Source: Terrabacter sp. Root181
GTDB lineage: Bacteria; Actinomycetota; Actinomycetes; Actinomycetales; Dermatophilaceae
DNA: 64,000 bases
Direction: 5' to 3'
Assembly (NCBI RefSeq): GCF_001428505.1
Contig: NZ_LMHU01000001.1
Location: forward strand, 16,273 to 80,272
Made by a program: the position numbers and the translations under genes
Notes under the pieces: model-generated
What the model was told of the DNA's origin: nothing
Databases searched by the model: none
What the model saw: only the letters and a program-made list of their open reading frames with translations
In this document: in pieces, positions 24,480 to 33,106 of the stretch
Layout of the letters: every line of letters begins with the position of its first letter
Numbering within the stretch: position 1 is the first letter of the stretch

Positions 24480-25895
24480 ATGACGACCATCCTCACCCCC
24501 ACCGCCCGACGGGCCACGAGCCTCGCCGGACTCTGCGACGGTGCGGTCCACCTCCCCGGCGACCCCGGCTACGACGCGGCACGCCTGCCCTGGAACGTCG
24601 CCCTCGACCAGCGCCCGGCCGCCGTCGCCCTGCCTCGCACCGTCGCGGACGTCCAGGCGGTCGTCCGCGCGGCCGCCGCCGACGGGCTGAAGGTCGCGCC
24701 GCAGAGCACGGGCCACAACGCCGGGCCGCTCGTCGGGCGGGGCCTCGACGACGTCGTCCTCGTGCGCACCCAGCGGATGCGCGGTGTCGGCATCGACGCG
24801 ACCCGCCGGGTCGCCCGGGTCGAGGGCGGGGCGCTCTGGATCGACGCGACCGAGCCCGCAGCCGACCACCGGCTCGCGGCCCTGCACGGCAGCTCGCCCG
24901 ACGTCGGCATCGCCGGCTACAGCCTCGGCGGTGGCATCGGCTGGTACGCCCGCAAGCTCGGTCTCGCCTCCAACAGCCTCACGGCCGTCGAGCTCGTCAC
25001 GGCCGACGGTGAGCACGTGCGCGCCGACGCGACGCAGAACGTCGAGCTCTTCTGGGCCCTGCGCGGGGGTGGCGGCAACTTCGGGGTCGTCACGGCTCTC
25101 GAGTTCCGCCTCTACCCGATCGAGGCGGCGTATGCCGGCATGCTCGTCTGGGACCGCGACCACGCCGAGCGTGTGCTGCGTCGCTGGGCCGACTGGGCTC
25201 CCGAGGCCCCCGACGCCGTCTCGACGTCGTTCCGCTTCCTCGACCTGCCGCCGCTGCCGACGATCCCCGAGCCGCTGCGTGGGCGGTCGCTCGTCGTCAT
25301 CGACGGCGCGGTGCTCGGCTGCGACGCCGAGGCCCGCTCGATCCTCGGGATGCTCCGCGGCCTCGGACCCGAGATCGACACCTTCGACCGCGTGCCGGCC
25401 CGGTCGCTGACCCGGCTGCACATGGACCCGGAGGGCCCGACACCCGCCGTCTCGGACGGGACCCTCATCGGCGAGCTCGGCGACGCGACCGTCGACACGC
25501 TCCTCGAGCAGGTGGGCCCGGGCTCGACGTCGTCGCTGCTGTCGACCGAGCTGCGCCAGCTCGGCGGGGCCCTCGGCCGGGCACCCGAGGGCCACGGCGC
25601 CCTCGCGACGATCGATGCGGCATACGCCGTCTTCGCCGTCGCGGTCGCCGCGACCCCCGAGATGGCGATGCAGGGGCAGCTCGACGCGCACCGGCTCACG
25701 GGCTCGCTCGAGCCGTGGTCGACCGGCCGCAGCTACCTCAACTTCGCCGAGAACGAGGTCGACGTGCGCACCGGCTACACCGAGTCGGCGTGGCTGCAGC
25801 TCAAGGGGATCCGGTCGGCGTACGACCTCGACGACCGCTTCCTCGCCAACCACCGCGTCCCCCGGCTCTTCGAGGACGGCGCGGTCACCGAGTGA
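24480..25895 (+). CDS. FAD-linked oxidase, berberine-bridge-enzyme (BBE) type
   Basis: A 471-residue flavoprotein of the VAO/PCMH family. The FAD domain begins with ALPRTVADVQAVVRAA; the QSTGHNAGP segment (about residue 79) carries the His that commonly attaches FAD covalently, and YSLGGGIGWYARKLGL is the second FAD loop. The BBE C-terminal signature appears as SYLNFAENE. Bacterial members oxidise sugars, alcohols or secondary metabolites with oxygen. CAGGAGA precedes ATG 24480. The gene is followed by a strong terminator (25905-25946). Substrate not readable. Confidence 0.88.
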   Translation: MTTILTPTARRATSLAGLCDGAVHLPGDPGYDAARLPWNVALDQRPAAVALPRTVADVQAVVRAAAADGLKVAPQSTGHNAGPLVGRGLDDVVLVRTQRMRGVGIDATRRVARVEGGALWIDATEPAADHRLAALHGSSPDVGIAGYSLGGGIGWYARKLGLASNSLTAVELVTADGEHVRADATQNVELFWALRGGGGNFGVVTALEFRLYPIEAAYAGMLVWDRDHAERVLRRWADWAPEAPDAVSTSFRFLDLPPLPTIPEPLRGRSLVVIDGAVLGCDAEARSILGMLRGLGPEIDTFDRVPARSLTRLHMDPEGPTPAVSDGTLIGELGDATVDTLLEQVGPGSTSSLLSTELRQLGGALGRAPEGHGALATIDAAYAVFAVAVAATPEMAMQGQLDAHRLTGSLEPWSTGRSYLNFAENEVDVRTGYTESAWLQLKGIRSAYDLDDRFLANHRVPRLFEDGAVTE

Positions 25896-25904
25896 CGGCT
25901 CGCT

Positions 25905-25946
25905 CGAGGTGATCCCGTGGGCCACGTGCCTCACGGGATCACCTCG
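25905..25946. terminator. bidirectional terminator hairpin
   Basis: A perfect 15-bp stem (CGAGGTGATCCCGTG, 25905-25919, with its complement at 25932-25946) and a 12-base loop, between the convergent oxidase and adenylate cyclase genes. Confidence 0.8.
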
Positions 25947-25953
25947 ACCGGCG

Positions 25954-27369
25954 TCAGAGCGTCACGAGGACGAAGGCCTCCACCGGCTCGCCCTTGCCCT
26001 TGAGCTCGAGCGGACCCAGCGGCTCGGTGGTCGCGCCGGGCAGCATCGCCAGGGTGTCGGCCGTGACCGCGACGCGGCCGACCGGCGCCTGGCCCTCGAT
26101 CCGCGAGGCCACGTTGACGGCGTCGCCGATGACGGTGTGGGTGCGGCCGCCCTCGCTGCCGAGCACGCTGACGAGCACCTCGCCGCTGTTGATCCCGACC
26201 CGGAAGCGCGGCCAGCCGGGGTGCTGGTCGGCGATGCGCGCCGTCTCGACCTGGAGGTCCAGACCGGCCCGAGCCGCTCGGTGTGCATGGTCGGGCTGGT
26301 CGCCGAGACGGTTGAACGTCGCCATGATCGCGTCGCCGATGAGGCGGTCGATCGTGCCCCCGTGCCGCTTGACGACGGCCGGGATCGCCACCGTGAAGTA
26401 GGCGTTGAGCATCTCGGTGACCTCGCTCGGGTCATGGCCCTCGGAGAAGGTCGTGAAGCCCTTGAGGTCGGCGAAGAGGATCGACATCTCGCGGCGGCCG
26501 GCCAGGGTGTCGGCCGTGTAGAGGCTGGCGTAGCGCTCCTCGTGCCAGGACTGCTGCGCGCCCCAGGCGACGAGGACGAACGCCGCGAGCATGAGCAGGT
26601 GCCACTCCCACCACGAGTAGTGCCAGTTGGGGGCGAACACGATGGCGACCATCGCCTCGGCGAGCAGGACCATCGCCGACGCCATCGCCGCGGGGAGCAG
26701 CCCACCACGCCGCCACCACAGCCGCGCGTACGTCACCGCCGTCACCGCGAAGAGGACGACCGACACCACGGCCGCGCCCACCATCGGCGGCGATCCCCTC
26801 TCGAGCCCGGGCCCCACGTCGAACGGCGGCACCCGCAGCAGCGACGCGAAGCCCCAGACGACCATCGTGATCAGCAGGGCCAGGCGCAGCATCCGCGCCC
26901 TCCGCATCTCGGCGGCCGCCCGGTCGGCAGCCACCTCGCGCACCGACGCGACGGCGAAGAGCGAGCCGATGGCGATGCCGACGGGGGTGGAGATGTTGAA
27001 CCCGGCCGTGGCGGTCTCCAGGAGCATGTGCGGGGTCGCGAGCGCGTGCAGCCCGAGGAAGCCCGAGGCGGAGAGGAAGGCGAGCGACACGTACATGACG
27101 CGCACGTCGCCGCGCCGGACCGCAGCCGCGCCCGTGCCGTATGCCGTCAGCGCGCTGAGCAGGGCCGCGCCGAGGACGATCCAGAAGTGCGTCGGGTCGT
27201 GCTGCCACTGCCGGTCGAGGGGCTCGGAGAGCCGAAGCACGACGAGGCCGAGCAGCGGCAGCGCGAGCGCGACGGCGCCGACGACACCGCGTCGGCGGGC
27301 CCCGGGGCGTGACTCGCCCGGGCTGGTCGCGGGCGCGGCCAGCGGGGTGACGGCCGGGTCGTCAGCCAT
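25954..27369 (-). CDS. membrane-bound class III adenylate/guanylate cyclase
   Basis: A 471-residue protein. The first 270 residues contain about seven to eight helices. The rest is a class III cyclase catalytic domain: MSILFADLKGFTTFSE (first metal Asp), LIGDAIMATFNRLGDQPDH (second metal Asp in GDAIMA), RVGINSGEVLVSVLGSEGGR, and TVIGDAVNVASRIE (Asn/Arg transition-state residues). It should make cAMP or cGMP in response to a membrane or redox signal. Start 27369 overlaps the preceding fusion-protein gene by 8 bp, pointing to cotranscription and a shared pathway. cAMP is more likely than cGMP but this cannot be settled by eye. Confidence 0.9.
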   Translation of the reverse strand: MADDPAVTPLAAPATSPGESRPGARRRGVVGAVALALPLLGLVVLRLSEPLDRQWQHDPTHFWIVLGAALLSALTAYGTGAAAVRRGDVRVMYVSLAFLSASGFLGLHALATPHMLLETATAGFNISTPVGIAIGSLFAVASVREVAADRAAAEMRRARMLRLALLITMVVWGFASLLRVPPFDVGPGLERGSPPMVGAAVVSVVLFAVTAVTYARLWWRRGGLLPAAMASAMVLLAEAMVAIVFAPNWHYSWWEWHLLMLAAFVLVAWGAQQSWHEERYASLYTADTLAGRREMSILFADLKGFTTFSEGHDPSEVTEMLNAYFTVAIPAVVKRHGGTIDRLIGDAIMATFNRLGDQPDHAHRAARAGLDLQVETARIADQHPGWPRFRVGINSGEVLVSVLGSEGGRTHTVIGDAVNVASRIEGQAPVGRVAVTADTLAMLPGATTEPLGPLELKGKGEPVEAFVLVTL

Positions 27370-29143
27370 GGGGGTGGGCCTGCCCGTCCGTCTCCGTCTC
27401 CTTCTCGGTCGACCGGGACATCGACTCGACGAGCGAGAGGTACTGGTGCACCTCGGACACCACGACCGAGCCCTCGCCGACCGCCGACGCGACCCGCTTG
27501 ACGGACCCCGCTCGCACGTCCCCGACCGCGAAGAGTCCCGGCACCGACGTCTCGTGCGCGCACGGAGGTCGCTCGAGGCTCCAGGCGCCGGCCTCGCGCA
27601 CGTCGGCGCCGGTGAGCAGGAAGCCCCACCCGTCGCGGACCACGGCCTCGGGCAGCCACGCGGTGTGCGGCTGCGCGCCGATCATGACGAAGAGACCGTC
27701 GGCCGGGATGGAGCGCCGCTCGCCGGTCGTCCGGTCCGCCACCACGATCTCGGACAGCCATCCGTCGCCGCCCCCGTCGACGACGTCGGCGTTCGGGACG
27801 ACGGTGATCCTCGGCGAGGCCTCGATCTCGTCGATGAGGTAGCGCGACATGGTCGTCGAGAGGTCCGGCGTGCGGATGACGACGGTCACGTCCGCGGCAT
27901 ACCGCTGCAGGTGCAGGGCCGCCTGGCCGGCGGAGTTGCCGCCGCCGACGATGACCGTGTGCGCCCCGGTGAGCCCATGGGCCTCGGAGACGTTCGCGCC
28001 GTAGTAGACGCCGGACCCGCTCAACGCCTCGAGCGACGGCACCCCGAGGCGCCGGTAGGCGACGCCGGTCGCGAGCAGCACCGCCCGCGCCCGCACGTCG
28101 CCGACGTCGGAGACCGTGGCGACGAACCACGGGGCCCCGTGCGCGTCCGGGGTCGGGTCGATCGCCGTGACCCGCCGGGTCAGGACGAACCGCGCGCCGA
28201 AGACCCACGCCTGCTGGAAGCCCCGCTGGGCGAGCTCGGCGCCCGAGACCCCGCGCGAGAAGCCGAGGTAGTTGCGGATGAGCGAGCTCGTGCCGGCCTG
28301 ACCGCCGAGCGCCTGCTCCTCGACGCAGAGCACCGACAGTCCCTCGGACGAGCCGTAGACCGCAGCCGCGAGCCCGGCCGGTCCGGCCCCGACGACGAGC
28401 AGGTCCACGTCGCGCACCTCCGGCCCGCCCCCGGGCACGGTGAGGTCGGTGCCGATGCCCCAGGCCTGGCAGATCTCGACGTCGGTCGGGTCGAGCAGGA
28501 CCCGGCCGCCCAGCGCCGCGAGCCAGATGACGAGCGGACCCTCCGGGTCGGTCGGGCGCGGGGCCTCGATCGTCAGGAGCAGGTCCACCGCCTCCGCCGT
28601 GCCCCGGTCGAGGTAGGCGTGCGGGATCCCGTTGCGAGTCAACAGGGTTCGCACGGCGTGGCCGCGCGGGTCGCGGGCCGCGCCGACGACGACCACCTCG
28701 CGCCGGCGGTTCGCCACCGTCCGGGACCACACCTGGACGAACTCCGAGACGGTGCGACAGAAGAGCTCGTCCGGTGACGTCCACGGCTCGAGGACGTAGT
28801 AGTCGATGTCGCCGAGCGACATGCCTCGCAGGATCGCGTGGGCGGTGCGACCGTCGGCCCACGCGCCCCAGGGCACGAGCAGGGCCCGGGCGGCGTCGGG
28901 GTGCAGGGTGCGCACCGACCGCAGCAGCTCGGCGCCCCCGAGTCCGGGCAGCCACGGGTCGGCGAGGACGAGCGCGACCGGGTCGCCGCGCTCGGCCGCG
29001 AGCTGGAGGTGCTGGAGGGCGACGGCGCTGTCGGACTCGCCGCGCACGCGGAAGTCGGCGCCGAAGCGCCGCGCGAGCTCGGCCTCGGTCCGGGCGAGCC
29101 CGTCGAGGTCATGGTCGACGACGAGCAGGAGAGGACGGGTCAT
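27362..29143 (-). CDS. receiver-like domain fused to a thioredoxin-reductase-like flavoprotein lacking CxxC
   Basis: A 593-residue fusion. Residues 1-135 look like a response-regulator receiver (PLLLVVDHDLDGLARTEAEL, then VLADPWLPGLGGAELL with the expected phospho-Asp, and DYYVLEPWTSPDELF with Glu-Pro where Lys-Pro is usual). A small alpha/beta segment follows (about 145-215), then a pyridine-nucleotide oxidoreductase: LLVVGAGPAGLAAAV (FAD), VIVGGGNSAGQAALHL (NAD(P)H) and PGLFAVGDVRAGSVKR. Where thioredoxin reductases carry the redox CxxC this protein has YYGANVSEA, so it cannot reduce thioredoxin in the usual way. It overlaps the adenylate cyclase gene by 8 bp and may feed a redox or phosphorylation signal to it. 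Confidence 0.85.
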   Translation of the reverse strand: MTRPLLLVVDHDLDGLARTEAELARRFGADFRVRGESDSAVALQHLQLAAERGDPVALVLADPWLPGLGGAELLRSVRTLHPDAARALLVPWGAWADGRTAHAILRGMSLGDIDYYVLEPWTSPDELFCRTVSEFVQVWSRTVANRRREVVVVGAARDPRGHAVRTLLTRNGIPHAYLDRGTAEAVDLLLTIEAPRPTDPEGPLVIWLAALGGRVLLDPTDVEICQAWGIGTDLTVPGGGPEVRDVDLLVVGAGPAGLAAAVYGSSEGLSVLCVEEQALGGQAGTSSLIRNYLGFSRGVSGAELAQRGFQQAWVFGARFVLTRRVTAIDPTPDAHGAPWFVATVSDVGDVRARAVLLATGVAYRRLGVPSLEALSGSGVYYGANVSEAHGLTGAHTVIVGGGNSAGQAALHLQRYAADVTVVIRTPDLSTTMSRYLIDEIEASPRITVVPNADVVDGGGDGWLSEIVVADRTTGERRSIPADGLFVMIGAQPHTAWLPEAVVRDGWGFLLTGADVREAGAWSLERPPCAHETSVPGLFAVGDVRAGSVKRVASAVGEGSVVVSEVHQYLSLVESMSRSTEKETETDGQAHPHG

Positions 29144-29270
29144 GGAACCCCCTCACGCAGTGGTGCGGGCAGGACGATGGACGACCACCCCTCACACCGA
29201 CGGTAGGCCGCATCAGGACCCCGCGGGTCCCGAACGGACGATCTCGTGGTCCCTCGGCGAAGATGGGGCC

Positions 29271-30503
29271 ATGGCACCCCTGGCACCCTCCGCGTACGAC
29301 GTCGACCGGATCCGCTGGCACTTCCCCGCCCTCCACGAGGGGGCGGCGCACTTCGACGGCCCCGGTGGGTCGCAGGTGCCCGACACCGTCGCCACGGCTG
29401 TCGTCGAGACGCTGACCTCCGCCATCTCGAACCGCGGCTCCGTGACCGCGGCCGAGCGCCGCGCCGACCGCGTCGTCGTCGAGGCGCGCGCCGCGATGGG
29501 CGACCTGCTGTCGGTCGAGCCGGGCGGCGTCGTCTTCGGCCGGTCGGCCACGGAGCTGACCTTCCACCTCGCGCGCACGCTCTCGTCGGACTGGGGTCCC
29601 GGCGACGAGGTCGTCGTCAGCCGCCTCGACCACGACGCCAACGTCCGTCCGTGGGTCCTCGCTGCCGAGGCTCGGGGCGCCACCGTCCGGTGGGCCGAGT
29701 TCGACCCGAGCACCGGCGAGCTCGCACCCGAGGCCGTCGCCGCCGTCGTCGGCGAGCGCACCCGCCTCGTCGCCGTGACCGCCGCGTCCAACCTCATCGG
29801 CACCCGCCCCGACCTGCCCGCCATCGCCGAGATCGTCCACGCGGCCGGGGCGCTGTTCTGGGTCGACGGCGTGCACGCGACCGCGCACGTGCTCACCGAC
29901 GTGCCGGCGAGCGGCGCCGACTTCTGGGTCTGCTCGCCCTACAAGTTCCTCGGCCCGCACCTCGGCGTCCTCGGCGCCTCGTCCGCGCTGCTCGAGACGC
30001 TGCACCCCGCCAAGCTCGTGCCCTCGTCGGACGCCGTGCCCGAGCGCTTCGAGCTCGGCACGCTGCCCTACGAGCTGCTCGCCGGCACGACGGCGGCCGT
30101 CGACTTCCTCGCCGACCTCGCCCTCACCGACCCCTCGCGGCCGCGCCGGGAGCGACTCGTCGCCTCGTTCGCCGCCCTCGAGGCGCACGAGGACGCCCTC
30201 CTCACCACGCTGGAGGCGCGGCTTCGCGCGATCCCGGGGCTGACGGCATACAGCAACGCGCAGCGTCGGACGCCGACCGTGCTCGTCACGGTCGAGGGGC
30301 ACGACCCGCAGGACCTGCGCACGGCGCTGGCCGAGCGCGGTGTCAACGCCCCAGCCGGCAGCTTCTACGCGTGGGAGTGCAGCCACCACCTCGGGCTCGG
30401 CGCCAGCGGCGGGCTGCGGATGGGCCTCGCGCCCTACACGAACGCTGACGACGTCGACCGGCTCGCGACCGGGCTCGAGGAGATCTGCGGGGTGTCCCGG
30501 TGA
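29271..30503 (+). CDS. cysteine-desulfurase-like class V aminotransferase
   Basis: A 410-residue PLP enzyme of the NifS/SufS-like group annotated as cysteine desulfurase-like. It has FDGPGGSQVPDTVA near the N-terminus, a PLP-phosphate region (RSATELTFHLART), the cofactor Asp and His in LFWVDGVHATAHV, and the Schiff-base Lys in WVCSPYKFLGPHLG. The active-site Cys loop of true desulfurases is not evident, so the sulfur function is doubtful. ATG 29271 is preceded by AAGATGGGG. The stop overlaps the GTG of the DUF427 gene by 4 bp, so the two are translationally coupled. Confidence 0.85.
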   Translation: MAPLAPSAYDVDRIRWHFPALHEGAAHFDGPGGSQVPDTVATAVVETLTSAISNRGSVTAAERRADRVVVEARAAMGDLLSVEPGGVVFGRSATELTFHLARTLSSDWGPGDEVVVSRLDHDANVRPWVLAAEARGATVRWAEFDPSTGELAPEAVAAVVGERTRLVAVTAASNLIGTRPDLPAIAEIVHAAGALFWVDGVHATAHVLTDVPASGADFWVCSPYKFLGPHLGVLGASSALLETLHPAKLVPSSDAVPERFELGTLPYELLAGTTAAVDFLADLALTDPSRPRRERLVASFAALEAHEDALLTTLEARLRAIPGLTAYSNAQRRTPTVLVTVEGHDPQDLRTALAERGVNAPAGSFYAWECSHHLGLGASGGLRMGLAPYTNADDVDRLATGLEEICGVSR

Positions 30504-30997
30504 GCCGAGCGGTGCCCCTCCCGGCCGGCCCGGGCCAGGAGTCGGTGTGGGACTACCCGCGTCCGCCGGCGGTCGACCCGAGCGACGAGCTGGTCGAGGT
30601 GCACCTCGGCGGCGAGGTCGTGGCCCGCACCCGCTCCTCGCTCCGCGTCCTCGAGACGAGCCACCCGCCGACCTACTACCTGCCGCTCGACGCGTTCGTC
30701 GACGGCGCGCTCGTGCCCGTCCAGGGCAGCACCGTGTGCGAGTGGAAGGGTCGCGCCGCCTACTTCGACGTCGTCGGTGGCGGGCTGCGCGCGGCCCGCG
30801 CCGCGTGGACCTACCCCGAGCCCGTGGCCACGTATGCCGTCCTGGCCGGTCACGTCGCCGTCATGCCGGGACTCGTCGACGCGTGCCTCGTGGACGGCGA
30901 GAGGGTGCGGGCGCAGGAGGGCGGCTTCTACGGCGGCTGGATCACCGACCGGGTCGTCGGCCCCTTCAAGGGCGGCCCCGGCTCCTGGGGCTGGTGA
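30500..30997 (+). CDS. DUF427-domain protein
   Basis: A 165-residue protein of the DUF427 family. The family core is visible: VVARTRSSLRVLETSHPPTY, YLPLDAF, STVCEWKGRAAYFDV and AAWTYPEP, a small beta-barrel with conserved Trp, Lys and Tyr residues. The C-terminal PGLVDACLVDGERVRAQEGGFYGGW stretch is also typical of longer members. Function is not established. GTG 30500 overlaps the aminotransferase stop (GTGA), so the two proteins are made together and may act on one substrate. Confidence 0.85.
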   Translation: MSRAVPLPAGPGQESVWDYPRPPAVDPSDELVEVHLGGEVVARTRSSLRVLETSHPPTYYLPLDAFVDGALVPVQGSTVCEWKGRAAYFDVVGGGLRAARAAWTYPEPVATYAVLAGHVAVMPGLVDACLVDGERVRAQEGGFYGGWITDRVVGPFKGGPGSWGW

Positions 30998-31170
30998 CGG
31001 CGCGGAGGCGCCAGACCTCACCCTGAGAGGGGGAGGATCACGGCGGCCGGGAGCGGCAGGGTGGTCCATGGGGAGACGTGCGTCCGGCGACGCACGTGGA
31101 CCCGACGACACCACTCGCACCCACCGCCGGACGGCCGGGCCCGCCACGGCGCCACGCAAAGGAGCAGGAC

Positions 31171-31659
31171 ATGGCTGCCTTCACGGTATGGAAGTTCGAC
31201 GACCTCGACGGCGCAGACCACGCCGAGTCCGTCCTCGAGGACTGTCAGGCGGAGGGTTTCCTCAAGGTCGTCGACCACGCCGTCGTCACGTGGCCCGAGG
31301 GCGACGAGCATCCCAGCATGAGCCACGGGAACGACGAGAAGTGGCGTGGCACGGGCTGGGGCGCGCTCTGGGGAGTGCTGGTCGGCGCGCTCTTCTTCGT
31401 CCCGGTCGTCGGGGGCGTCGTCGGAGCGGCCATCGGGGCCATCAGCAAGATGACGGAGGACGCCGGCATCACCAAGGAGCAGCTCGAGACGATCCGCACC
31501 GAGCTGACCCCGGGCACGTCGGCGCTCTTCGTCGTCACCGAGCAGGGCGACCTCGACCGCGTCGGCGAGCGCCTCCGGGGGATCCACAGCAAGCTCGTCG
31601 CCACCAACCTCACGGACGGCGAGCGCCAGATCCTCCTGGAGACCTTCGGCGGTCGCTGA
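31171..31659 (+). CDS. DUF1269 family protein with a glycine-rich membrane hairpin
   Basis: A 162-residue protein. It begins AAFTVWKFDDLDGADHAESV, has a central hydrophobic hairpin of glycine-zipper character (WGALWGVLVGALFFVPVVGG then VVGAAIGAI) near residues 65-92, and ends in an alpha/beta domain with GTSALFVVTEQGDLDRV. This is the DUF1269 pattern, annotated as membrane or stress-associated; function unknown. AAAGGAGCAGGAC precedes ATG 31171, a strong site. It stands alone, converging with the molybdenum-enzyme operon. Confidence 0.85.
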   Translation: MAAFTVWKFDDLDGADHAESVLEDCQAEGFLKVVDHAVVTWPEGDEHPSMSHGNDEKWRGTGWGALWGVLVGALFFVPVVGGVVGAAIGAISKMTEDAGITKEQLETIRTELTPGTSALFVVTEQGDLDRVGERLRGIHSKLVATNLTDGERQILLETFGGR

Positions 31660-31676
31660 GCCCTGCCGGGAGCGGT

Positions 31677-32171
31677 TCAGCGCGGAAGCGGCACGATCCG
31701 CGCCTCGACGAGCGTCCGGTCGCGCACGTCGAGGGTCGCGAAGGTCCCGGCCGGCTGGCGCCGTCGGTCGGTGGGCGAGCCCGGGTTGAGGATGCGCACG
31801 CCGTCGCCGGTCTCGTCGAGCGGGATGTGCGAGTGCCCGAACACGACGAGGTCGGCGGTGGGGAAGCGCCGCCGCATCCGCGCGGTGCGCCCCTGTCGCT
31901 GCCCGCTGTCGTGGACCATCCCGATGCGCAGGCCCTCGAGCTCGATCTCCATCGTCTCGGGGGCGCCCCACGCGGCGACCTCGGGCACGTCGTTGTTGCC
32001 CATGACGACGTGCACCGGCGCGAAGGTCGCCAGCAGGTCGAGCACGTCGGGGGTGCAGACGTCACCGGCGTGGAGGATGACGTCGGCCGACTCGAGGTGC
32101 GGGAGCAGCGCCGGCGGGCAGGCCTTCCAGTGGCGGGGCGCGTGGGTGTCGGAGACGACGAGGACCCTCAC
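31677..32171 (-). CDS. YfcE/MJ0936-type metallophosphoesterase
   Basis: A 164-residue phosphoesterase with the calcineurin-like motifs in order: VVSDTHAPRH (DxH), HAGDVC (GDxx), GNNDVPE (GNxD), HDSGQRQ and FGHSHIPL (GHxH), which bind two metals. Small members hydrolyse phosphodiesters such as bis-p-nitrophenyl phosphate or cyclic nucleotides; the natural substrate is unknown. GTG 32171 overlaps the FAD-subunit stop by 4 bp (GTGA), so it is the last gene of the molybdenum-enzyme operon although no link in function is known. Confidence 0.88.
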   Translation of the reverse strand: MRVLVVSDTHAPRHWKACPPALLPHLESADVILHAGDVCTPDVLDLLATFAPVHVVMGNNDVPEVAAWGAPETMEIELEGLRIGMVHDSGQRQGRTARMRRRFPTADLVVFGHSHIPLDETGDGVRILNPGSPTDRRRQPAGTFATLDVRDRTLVEARIVPLPR

Positions 32172-33106
32172 GACCGCACGCGCTCGAGCACCTCGCGGAC
32201 CGTGGCCTCGACGAGCTGCACCTTGTAGCCGGTCTCGGGGAGCGGGCGGGCACCGCGCGTCGCCTCCTCAGCCGCCGCGGAAACGGTGTCGTCATTGAGC
32301 GACGTCCCGGTCAGCAGCTCCTCGACCGCACCGAGCCGCAAGGGAACCGGCGCGACCCCGCCGATCGCGACCCCGCACGACGTGACGGTCCCGGCGTCGT
32401 CGCGCACGACGCGGACGACCGCCTCGACGAGCGGCCACTCCGCCTCGAACCGGCTGATCGAGCGGAAGTAGGCCGCCCGCTCGCCCGCCGCGGGGGGTGG
32501 CAGCGTCACCCGGGTCAGCACCTCGTCGTCGGCGAGCAGGTGGTCACGGCTCGGGTCGGACCCGTCGCCGAGCACGTCGCCCACCCCGAGACCGTCACGC
32601 TGCGTCGTGTCGATGGTGGCGGCATACGTCATCAGGGCCATGGCGAGGGACGACGGGTGCGGGTGGACGCACGGGGCGGTGTCGAAGACGACGCCGTAGA
32701 GGTGGCGCCCGTCGCGCGCGGGACAGCCCTCGCCGCCCGACTTGAAGCACGACGTGTGCGGGTGGCGGAAGTACCAGCAGCGGGTGCGCTGGAGCAGGTT
32801 GCCGCCGATCGTCGCCGCGGTGCGCACCTGGGGGGTCGCCAGGCCCGCGGCCGTGAGCGCGAGCGCCGGGTAGTCGGCAGCCAGGTCGTGAGCGATGGTG
32901 GCGACGGTGACGCCCGCGCCGAGGGTCGTGGCGGCGTCGGTGCGCTCGACCGCGGCGAAGCCGGGCACCCCCGTCAGGTCGAGGACGTGCGGCGTCGCGC
33001 CGGTCGTGCGCAGCCGCTCCTGCAGGTCGGTGCCGCCGGCGCGATAGACGAGCTCGCCTGCGCCGTCGGGCCGCTCGTCGTATGCCGTGAGGATCGTGAT
33101 GCTCAT
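32168..33106 (-). CDS. FAD subunit of a PaoABC/xanthine-dehydrogenase-type molybdoenzyme
   Basis: A 312-residue FAD-binding subunit. FAD motifs are YRAGGTDLQERL and ATIGGNLLQRTRCWYF. After these comes RHPHTSCFKSGGEGCPARDG, a Cys-containing insertion like the one that holds an extra [4Fe-4S] cluster in PaoB (YagS) and 4-hydroxybenzoyl-CoA reductase. The C-terminal CO-dehydrogenase flavoprotein domain is present (CGVAIGGVAPVPLRL). It takes electrons from the [2Fe-2S] part of the large fused subunit, whose gene it overlaps by 4 bp. Substrate class is probably aldehydes, judging by the PaoB-like loop; purine or other substrates are not excluded. Confidence 0.88.
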   Translation of the reverse strand: MSITILTAYDERPDGAGELVYRAGGTDLQERLRTTGATPHVLDLTGVPGFAAVERTDAATTLGAGVTVATIAHDLAADYPALALTAAGLATPQVRTAATIGGNLLQRTRCWYFRHPHTSCFKSGGEGCPARDGRHLYGVVFDTAPCVHPHPSSLAMALMTYAATIDTTQRDGLGVGDVLGDGSDPSRDHLLADDEVLTRVTLPPPAAGERAAYFRSISRFEAEWPLVEAVVRVVRDDAGTVTSCGVAIGGVAPVPLRLGAVEELLTGTSLNDDTVSAAAEEATRGARPLPETGYKVQLVEATVREVLERVRS

